From: Adineta ricciae
Lineage: Eukaryota > Rotifera > Eurotatoria > Adinetida > Adinetidae
Direction: 5' to 3'
Assembly (NCBI GenBank): GCA_905250025.1
Contig: CAJNOJ010000103.1
Coordinates: 277,359-341,358, forward strand
DNA length: 64,000 bases
Each line of letters opens with the position of its first letter. Positions within the stretch are counted from its first letter, which is position 1. This document shows positions 55,998-64,000 of this stretch, piece by piece. Below the pieces are notes generated by a model. It had not been told where the DNA came from. It worked only from the letters and a program-made list of their open reading frames with translations, and searched no databases. The translations under genes and the position numbers were made by a program.

Positions 55998-57522
55998 TTT
56001 ATAATTGAATAATATGCGTAATTACATTTCAGTTCATTGGTAATTTTATATAAGTTAGAATTAACATCATTTGAATGCTGTAATTCAATTAAGAATATCA
56101 ACTTCGCACTCTTGATTCTTTCTCCTATTTGAAAATAAGTTCTTTGTATAAAAATTTTCTTGTGATGAAACGAGAAAAACATTAGATGGGAGAGAACGAT
56201 ATCATGTTTTCTCTCTAGACTTCAGTTACGCCGGACTGCTTTTCTTGTGTGCACAGCAGCATACTAAGTATAAATAGCATGTAGATGCAGTGGTACTTGC
56301 ATAGTATACAGGGATGTTTGCATCTTGAGGGTCTTAATGTTTTGTTCAAGAAACAAATTTCAGACTGAAGTCGATAATGTATCGCTAGGTGAGTGGATAC
56401 ATCTTTTTCGTCAACTAAGCGTCGGGGCGCCAGAGGGGGGGGGAAATGTCCACCGCCCCCCCCCCCCCCCCACCCTGAAAAATTTTTGAAAGGGCAGTAA
56501 ATTTTTTCGCCTCAGAAGAAAACGAATATCTGTGGTAATAATCGTTGAAAAAATTTTTATTATCCCCCTGAAATGTTTTTGCCGGTCCGCCGATGGAACT
56601 AAGATACATTTTTTCACAATTGAGGGCCAAATTATATATGAATTCAATTCGCATTGCTTTCAAGGTAATAAGAATGTTAACAGATATTTACACAAAGCGA
56701 CCGTAAAAAGTAAGAAAGCCATTCCGTACAAGAACCCATCAGAACCTGAAACCAGACACTAAGAATTGAAATATTTCTCAGTGAAGTTCATCACTCATGC
56801 GTGAGTAATATTACTAACAAATCTAAATATTTTCTGATTCGGAGTATTGAAAAGTGAGAATATTTACATTTTCTTAGCTTCTGACCCAATATTTCTGCCG
56901 ATCTTTACTCGGATTGATCGTGTTTTTCGTCAGTGCGGCTGAATAATTACAAGGGAAGAAATGTATGATGAGATGATGAATATAGACTACTTATCCTTAC
57001 TGCTAATGCATTCATTTGTTTTCTATTTTATTCGTGACTTGAGAGTCTGAGATACTTTTTACACTATTTCGTTTTCTAATTGCCATTCATATGATACCGA
57101 AGAACGTTTTCTACAAGAAATGAAATAGAAGAAACAAATGGACAATGTCGGATCAATTCGAAAGATCTCATAGAAACATCACCATGTTACGAATATTGCG
57201 TAAGAAATAATACCTCGTACGAATCATAGTTTCGAACGACACAAGATAACGCAAACAATAATTTGTTGACATTCTAAAGTATTATTAGTATCCGAATCTT
57301 TACTATGATATTGCATCCAATAGATATACATTCAAATCTTTATCCTCACCGCATATTTTTCATAGTTCATGTAAATACCAAAGATGCTATGAGTAGATTG
57401 AATGCCGATCATCTACACTTGTTCCATCAATAAATATTCACAAATCGTACTATCGAATAATTAAAAAGACACATATTCGAATTAGTTAATTATTTTATTC
57501 ATTTTAGATTTGTGTTACTAAC
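55998..57522. other. Intergenic with a G/C homopolymer cluster
   Basis: Mostly AT-rich flank of the glycosyltransferase gene. Around 56420-56600 a distinct patch (CGTCGGGGCGCCAGAG, a G9 run, a C16 run, then GCCGGTCCGCCGATGG) looks like a second degraded repeat. Minus-strand frames over the homopolymers are artefacts. Confidence 0.45.
56435..56471. repeat. G9 run followed by C16 run
   Basis: G9 at 56435-56443 and C16 at 56456-56471, separated by 12 nt, can pair as a hairpin. This is very unusual in such AT-rich surroundings. Confidence 0.85.
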
Positions 57523-59283
57523 ATGACTAACAAAATATTGCAAAACTTCTCTAAAAACGCATCTTTCCGTTTAATCGTGTTCGTTTGTTTCATTACCATC
57601 TTCGTTCTTATGTTCCAGAATGATATGCTCCGCGTTCATCTAAAACTTGAATATTCCTTACCCAACCGAACTCATTGTGCATTAGAAAAGCCATTCACTG
57701 GCATATTTACAAATTCAGCAAGCCAATCATTACTCTACAACAATAAGACACTAGAGACAACAGTTCAATGTGTTGGACCTGTCTACAATCAATCATGTCT
57801 ATATCAGAATCTATATTATGTTAACGGTGTATTTACTATGCTGCTAGTAAAAGGAAGATCTTTGCCAATATATTCTGTACGAACAGATGCCTTTTTCTTG
57901 TGGCCTCTAGTGCCAAATAAACGCGAATTTAATACATACGCTGATCTCGAATCATTCGTTCTTCGTATTATTAGTCCAAAACGATTTCCTCACGTTACAC
58001 TTTACTTTAGTCAACCTTGGCATTACAATATTGGACACGCTCTTTTCGATGGACTCTATCCAGCATATGTTGCAATGGTTCGTTTTCCACCTCGACATCT
58101 TCATCCATTTCGTGTCCTAGCCGGTATTGGTGATTGCAACGATTGTTGGAGTGAAGATGTTTACAGTCGTTTTGCTGGTCTCGGAATTCTTAAACAAAGT
58201 GTTCTCAATAAACTATCCCAAGATCGATGGTTTGTATTCGATGAAATTGTTATGGGCAGTGGAGCTATGTGTCAACGTTGTACGCGACCTAATCTACAAT
58301 TATCTGGTGGTGTTGAACTAGATGCATCAAGATTATTTCGTGATCGTATGTATAGACAACATGGTTTCGTTCCTTTGATTCGTCGACATAAATCTTCGTC
58401 AGAACACCGAACACCAAATGATATCCTACAAGCATACGTGATCGATAATAAACGTTTCACACCGAGTGATCGGAAGGAAATGACCGATGCTATGAATGAA
58501 ATCAATAACTACACTTATTCAAACATGAATCAAACAAGACACAATTCGAGAGCGTTAAAATGGCCGCTGATCAATGTTACATATATTTATTATCATATGA
58601 TCAAAGCACAAAACATGAGTGCACTAGTAGTCAACACTAATGTAGCTGATTCACGATCACCGACCTACGAAATATTGGATAATAACTTCATAGCACAATT
58701 AAAACTTCTTCGTCAAATGGATATTCATATCACTGGTCCAGGAACAGGTCAAATGTATCAGACCTTCTTATCTGATGGAAGTGTTACGATTAATATTGGA
58801 GGGATAAGACCATGGGCTTCTGAAGGTACACCGAGAGCATACACATCGTTTCTTGAGCAACATATGACAAGTGGCACACCGTATATCAAAGGCCTTTATT
58901 ATCCTATTAATAAACGACAGAGTGGCATGAAAAAAGAAGACTTAGTACAATTAATTCGTCAAGCAGGTGAACAGATTATTCGAGGTTTTCAATTACCCGT
59001 GAATCCTCGAGAGAATTTAGCTCCTGACGGACAGTTATTCGTTGAAATGTGTGAGAAAGATCAAGCATTTTGTGATTCAGTAACGACAAGATCACCAGAT
59101 CGGAAATTTATGTGTTTAGAGTTTTGGGTTGAAGATTTTGTTCATGAGTATAATCAATGGAAAGAAGGAGGTTTCGTGGATAATGGTCATAATATCAGTT
59201 GTTCATTTAATCGTACATTATTACGCGAATTAAGAAAAAAGTATGGTATTATACATAGTTTATACGATTCGCCGAAAGTTTGA
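57523..59283 (+). CDS. GT61-like (DUF563) glycosyltransferase, type II membrane, single exon
   Basis: An uninterrupted 586-codon frame. Residues of about 14-32 are a signal anchor (FRLIVFVCFITIFVLMF), predicting a Golgi or ER lumenal enzyme. Conserved-looking marks are YFSQPWHYNIGHALFDGLYP and HITGPGTGQMYQTFLSDGS followed by VTINIGG, the arrangement seen in the GT61/EOGT superfamily. That superfamily transfers xylose or GlcNAc to glycans or EGF repeats. Many N-glycosylation sequons and Cys residues fit a lumenal domain. Acceptor and donor cannot be deduced. Lack of introns contrasts with its neighbours and suggests retroposition or recent acquisition. An AATAAAATAAAT polyadenylation signal lies near 59362. 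Confidence 0.75.
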   Translation: MTNKILQNFSKNASFRLIVFVCFITIFVLMFQNDMLRVHLKLEYSLPNRTHCALEKPFTGIFTNSASQSLLYNNKTLETTVQCVGPVYNQSCLYQNLYYVNGVFTMLLVKGRSLPIYSVRTDAFFLWPLVPNKREFNTYADLESFVLRIISPKRFPHVTLYFSQPWHYNIGHALFDGLYPAYVAMVRFPPRHLHPFRVLAGIGDCNDCWSEDVYSRFAGLGILKQSVLNKLSQDRWFVFDEIVMGSGAMCQRCTRPNLQLSGGVELDASRLFRDRMYRQHGFVPLIRRHKSSSEHRTPNDILQAYVIDNKRFTPSDRKEMTDAMNEINNYTYSNMNQTRHNSRALKWPLINVTYIYYHMIKAQNMSALVVNTNVADSRSPTYEILDNNFIAQLKLLRQMDIHITGPGTGQMYQTFLSDGSVTINIGGIRPWASEGTPRAYTSFLEQHMTSGTPYIKGLYYPINKRQSGMKKEDLVQLIRQAGEQIIRGFQLPVNPRENLAPDGQLFVEMCEKDQAFCDSVTTRSPDRKFMCLEFWVEDFVHEYNQWKEGGFVDNGHNISCSFNRTLLRELRKKYGIIHSLYDSPKV

Positions 59284-61586
59284 AGATGAAGTGACAGTTC
59301 CTCCTTCACCATGGCCAAAGCCTGAATATATTTTTATTTACATATGTTCCCTCAATTCCCAAATAAAATAAATAGTCGTTCACTAGATGATTTTTTTTGT
59401 CAAATCATCATATTCAACAAGTTGTCTTATCATAAATAGTTTGAGTGTGAAGATCTTCTCCGAAAGATCGAATCCTTCTGTTAATAATCATTGAGTATTA
59501 GAGAAATGACTGAATCTTTCCTTAATGATGACCTTATCGCTTTGTTTGTTCTGTCATTAACTCATGATTTGCACCATATCAAATAGTATCCAAACTATTA
59601 AAGTTAATTCATATCGTATAACTTAACACAATACGTAGCTAATAGTGTGCATTGATGACATCTGAATTAGTGGTAGGACTCAAAAAGACATTTTTTAGAT
59701 GACATCTTCACGCGAAGAATCCAGCAGTTCTCCGAACAAATCCATCACAACTATTGTAAGACAAACACCGTTGGCAACAAAGTGTGTAGTTCGCAAAGGC
59801 ATGGTTAGTTATATTCTGACTAATCGTGTCATACCCCAACAAGTATTGTCATATTACCACACACATATGGATTTACTTTGACTAAAATAAATCACCATAA
59901 TGGAATTTCATATTGCAAAACACGCATAGTCAGTAGTGAGACTTACGAACTGATAGTCGTCTGCTATCAGGAAACAGTTGACATTGATTAATGAAATACT
60001 ATTGTATGACAATCACCCATAGATGAACATGCCATTTGACAATGTGTTATATCTAGTACATTGACAAGCGTTAAAGATGAATACTATGGATCAGAACATA
60101 CGTAAAGAGTATTATTGAATTGAGATAATTTCAAAGTAGATTGTGAGAAAAACAAGGTGTGATGAGAAACCACTGAAGTCAATCATCTATGTAAGCCATC
60201 GTAAATTAATGTCTGAGAGAAATGAGAAAAATATTTTGTTTACAGCACAAAATCGCTTTTCGAATATTTCTGTAGAAGTACAAGAGATTATGCAAATGTA
60301 AATGGTCAACTAACTTAATTTAAACGAAAGAGTTCTTCTTTGTTTTGTAGTAAAAGTTTAGTTAACTTGTTCTTATCAAATCTGACGTTTTACTCCGCCA
60401 GAACTTGGCAAATTAAAGTCAAGTTTTGCTAAATAATCAGATCTTCATCATTGATTCACACTGTAACCTGAACACACAGGAGAAACTAATAGAAAAAAGA
60501 AATACATTCATATAAACAAGACAACAAGCAACATATACGAGAGTTTTCAAACACAAGTAATCGGAATAGTCTAATATGAATACACACAATGCAACGTAGT
60601 CGATACTGGCGAAATTATATCGAACAGCGCTGTCTACTTGCAGTTGAATTCTGTACTATTCTGTCAACTGGTGACCTAACGTCCGAATGAAATGTAAATG
60701 ATATGTTATTGAAGTGATGATGATAAGCCGCGTGTAGTTTCTCTTTCTTATCATGCAATAACTCCATTTGAGGTTAGATTACAAACATGAGTGAAGTGAA
60801 AATGAATACGCTGATAGAAGTCAATCGTGAAAAAGAAGATACTGTTTTTCCCTTATTAAAAACCCAAAATTTCGTTAATCATCAGCATAATTCAGTCAAT
60901 ATGATAACAAATCAACAAGAATTTCTTCCAACTACAATCACATTTTCTAANGATGATGACGAGAACGAATGTAAATATGATCCATAACTTCGAATTGATG
61001 TTGTTTATTTGATGTTGGGTCACATGAGCCTGCTGTTTGTTTATATAAACGAATAAGTTTCTACAGATTTCTACTTCTTTTTGCGTGCAAAAGAAAAAGC
61101 GAGAGAGAAAGAGAAGAAGAAGAAGAAGAAAAAACCTAAATAAACTTTCGTTTATTTTCATTTCTTCTCTAATGATTGTGTGTCTAACATTGGAAAGTGA
61201 GAAAGAGAAAATTCAATATTTAACAGAAGTTCATTTAACTTCAAACAGCAATCGGTGCCATATACGATCATTATCAATTGTCTTATGTGACATTTGACAA
61301 GACATTCGTGTGCGCATGCGTCTTAATATTTCAGATAAGAAATTTTTCCGGATATCCAGCTTTCCCTTTCTTCTCTTTGCGTATGAAAAACGATCTTTAA
61401 CATCCGTTTTACCGTTCGCGATCAGTCAAAAGAAAGTTTGTCTTGTTCCTCCTACATTTCCTTTTATTCTCAACTAATTGCTCAGACAAGTAGAAGAATG
61501 AATATCTCCTATTACTTCCGTTTTCAAAAAAGATAACGCCGACGTCATCTCATCTTCACTTCATACATCCTTTCGTTTAGAAGGTA
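59284..61586. other. Intergenic or Lhx 5' region
   Basis: About 2.3 kb. Two short frames may be 5' exons of the LIM-homeobox gene. One is 59699-59803: it follows ACATTTTTTAG and ends at a phase-0 GTTAGT donor. The other is 60787-60987, which contains an N at 60951. Neither has a domain. A purine tract (AGAAGAAGAAGAAG) lies near 61105-61130. No RNA gene is seen. Confidence 0.4.
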
Positions 61587-63209
61587 ATGCCTACATTGGA
61601 CACAATGTCGACAGTATGTTATGGATGTCATACATTAATCGATGATCGATACTATTTAATGGCTGTTGATCGGTGTTGGCACTTATCCTGCTTGAAATGT
61701 TTCGATTGTGGCATATCACTTGAACAAGAACGAACATGTTTCTCACGATTTGGACAAATATTGTGTAAAGATGATTATATTAAGTATGTTGTTTTGTAAA
61801 TCAATGAGGAGAGATTTTGTTCGTACGGATGTACATTTGTGTTTCAGAAGATATTGTTCTCGTGTTTGCACACGATGTCATGCGATGATTCGACAAGATG
61901 AAGTTATTCTACGTGCTAAACAATATATTTTTCATTTGGATTGTTTTACATGCGTTACTTGTAATGTACCTCTCCATCCAGGCGATGAATTTGGCCTGAA
62001 AGATGATTTAATTTTTTGTCGTCATCATTTTTTCGATCAACAGCAACATCATCAACCTTACGATTCGCATCTATCAGGTCGAATGATCGATATGAATATT
62101 GACAATCATCCACTTTCACATCCAACCGGTTTTCTCGATGATTCGGGCTACTACACTTCTCCTATCCCGACATTGATTCCTTCAACACCACCGACAAACA
62201 CAAGTACACCAACTGGTCCGTCGATTAACATGACAAAACGCACACGAAAACGTAAAGAACGTCAACAGCAACAAACTCAACAGCAGCATGAAGATATGAT
62301 GTCATCATCCGATCATTTCTTAACTCTTTCTCCTTCCGCATCCAATCTGGGTATGTTTTTCTCATTAGGATCGTTTTCGTTGTGTGTGTGTGTGTGTGCG
62401 TATATATATTTTTTTCAAAATGATTGACAGACATATTCAACGATGTGAGAATATCTCTTCAAGAGCTTAAATGAGGATTAGAGACTGCTGTTCAATCGAT
62501 TATATTCATGGTGTTATACTTGAAAAATCGTGTGCAATATAGAATAGAATTTGTTCAAGTGACCACTTTGAAATTGTTTCTTTAGTAGGGAATGAAGGAG
62601 GTTTATTTGCTCCATCATTGGATTCTTCATACTATGTTGATGTTGTTGATATGGATGGCAATGGACCCAATTCAACATCAAATCATCATTCACATTCGGC
62701 AAACAATAACAATTTATCCAATGTACCTCATCATCATCATCATGCCAGACAAAAACGTGTACGAACTAGTTTTAAACATCATCAATTACGTTGTATGAGA
62801 TCTTATTTTAATTTAAACCATAATCCAGGTAAGAAAACGGCTGCTTTTCCATGTAACCTCGAGTTTTTCGTTCTATCGACCAATTAATTTAGATGCAAAA
62901 GACCTGAAAAATCTTGCCGAGAAAACCAATTTACCCAAACGTGTTCTTCAAGTTTGGTTTCAGAATGCACGTGCAAAGTATCGTCGTAGTGTATCTCGTA
63001 GTGATACACTATCATCAACATCTCAACCAGCGCAAAGTCAACCTGCAATGAATCAATCATCACTCGCTATCCCTTCAACTATGCTTGACATTCAGCCAAC
63101 ACGAGAAGACACAACTACTTCATCGAATTTATCCTCACCAACAGAATCCATTCGTTCGAAAACTTCATCAGTGAACTACAGCGAATCGGAAACATGTGGT
63201 TCTATGTAG
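61587..63209 (+). CDS. lhx2/9: LIM-homeodomain transcription factor, apterous/Lhx2/Lhx9 class
   Basis: Four exons (61587-61783, 61848-62350, 62589-62828, 62893-63209) give 418 residues in phase. LIM1 is CYGCHTLIDDRYYLMAVDRC followed by WH and CLKC. LIM2 is CTRCHAMIRQDEVILRAKQY followed by CFTCVTCNVPL and CRHHF. The homeodomain reads KRVRTSFKHHQLRCMRSYF, then NLNHNPDAKDLKNLAEKT, then VLQVWFQNARAKYRR, nearly identical to apterous/Lhx2/9. The LIM2-homeodomain linker is long (about 190 residues) and rich in Gln, His, Ser and Thr. An intron falls in the homeobox after NHNP. Class members pattern eyes, brain and neurons. The Met at 61587 suits the family; an acceptor 6 nt upstream (TTTCGTTTAG) leaves the frame open as Lys-Val-Met, so a further 5' exon is possible. 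Confidence 0.93.
62381..62398 (+). repeat. (TG)9 microsatellite in an Lhx intron
   Basis: Nine TG dinucleotides shortly after the second donor site. Confidence 0.9.
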
Positions 63210-64000
63210 TAGTATTGCGTTGTTTCGATTTTTTGTTCGTTCGTTCTTTTTTTTTCTTTTTCATTTTTGCATATCAATGTTTAGTTTGTATGTTGTATAG
63301 AAATCGAAGAAAAGAAAGAAAAAAAAAAGAAATTCACTTCGTCATAAGAGAAAAAACAAATATGCCTTTCCCTGATTCTCAGTAGACAATCAACAGTTGG
63401 TGCCTTTTGGTTCATGTTATTATTGTGAGCAAATTAGCAGCATATATTTTCTTTCCTAGCCAAGTATTGACTGACCTTTTGTTTAGTGCAGGTGGAATGT
63501 CAATCTCTCCGTTACCCGCCCAGCAAGATCAAGAATAACAGAAAAGGTTTCCTTTCTTATTCACATACTTGTTCCAATGTCAATATTTATCCATGGCGTC
63601 ATCATTTTGTCCATATCAATCTATACTATTAGACGAGACTCGTTTATCATACTGATGCTAGTCAATACACTCCTCCTCAACTATCCCATTTAGATCATAT
63701 TCAATTCTCGTTCATGTCTCAGGACAAAGAGAAAGAAAAACGGACAATGAACAGACAGAAAAACATAATCATCGATGAGTTTTGTATTACTAATCACGAT
63801 GAAAACATTTTATTCAAGTTCCGACATTGACACATCGAACAAAGATCAAGGTGTTGACATCACACCTTCCGAAAAAATTTCTCTTGAGGAACAATTGACT
63901 CATCATCATCTTCATCAACAGCACTACCATCAAAGAGTGTATCCCAATGCTATCCTTCACATTCAATTGTCCTTTCGTTTTCTTACTCTTACCTGACTCG
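63210..64000. other. Lhx 3' flank and window end
   Basis: AT-rich, with poly-T and poly-A runs near 63250 and 63325. An acceptor-like CAG at about 63492 precedes a short frame (GMSISPLPAQQDQE then stop) that could be an alternative 3' exon of the Lhx gene. A frame at 63775-63996 has no domain. Confidence 0.35.

Noticed and set aside
56411-56663. Minus-strand frames with Gly/Pro-rich ends
   Set aside because: They translate the G9/C16 homopolymers and have no other support.

Overview
The window is AT-rich nuclear DNA from an invertebrate animal, most likely a bdelloid rotifer. It carries clear metazoan genes (unc-13, an otoferlin-type ferlin, an apterous/Lhx2/9 LIM-homeobox gene, FZR1/Cdh1, cyclin T, MLH1, a TRAF and a tubby-like protein). 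Introns are mostly 50-65 nt and spacing is tight. Several genes have an acceptor-like AG directly before the ATG, as expected for spliced-leader trans-splicing, which is known in bdelloids. Genes with a bacterial or fungal look (YihY/BrkB membrane protein, intradiol dioxygenase, a RidA with signal peptide, a serine beta-lactamase-like hydrolase, a GT61-like glycosyltransferase) sit among the animal genes. The species is inferred, not proven.

Layout. 0-7 kb: 3' end of an unknown gene (+), a small coiled-coil protein (-), a type II membrane protein with Gly/Ser micro-exons (+), an RBBP9-like hydrolase (-), FZR1 (-) and a TRAF (-). 7-11.8 kb holds no recognisable gene and is probably the 5' flank or long first introns of unc-13. 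11.8-26.1 kb: unc-13 (+), with a poorly conserved N-terminal exon cluster followed by C1, C2B, MUN and C2C. 26.5-30.3 kb: cyclin T and a beta-lactamase-like secreted hydrolase (+). 30.5-36.4 kb: tubby-like (-), small RRM-like (-), secreted RidA (+), YihY/BrkB (-) and intradiol dioxygenase (-). 37.1-50.6 kb: mitochondrial ribosomal protein S10, otoferlin-type ferlin, an ARM-like protein and MLH1 (all +), the last two only 29 nt apart. 50.6-57.5 kb: gene-free, with a composite repeat or mobile element (about 52.2-56.0 kb) made of inverted terminal blocks, a long direct duplication, a 102-bp satellite, doubled 119-bp modules and a 27-bp minisatellite. 57.5-59.3 kb: intronless glycosyltransferase (+). 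61.6-63.2 kb: Lhx2/9 (+).

Functional themes. Unc-13 and the otoferlin-type ferlin both act in calcium-regulated vesicle fusion. FZR1 (APC/C activator) and cyclin T (P-TEFb) are core regulators, and MLH1 is mismatch repair. Exon boundaries were worked out by hand from GT-AG sites and reading phase. Those with stated lengths are phase-consistent, but nothing was checked against transcripts. Single N bases at 53753 and 60951 mark uncertain assembly points.
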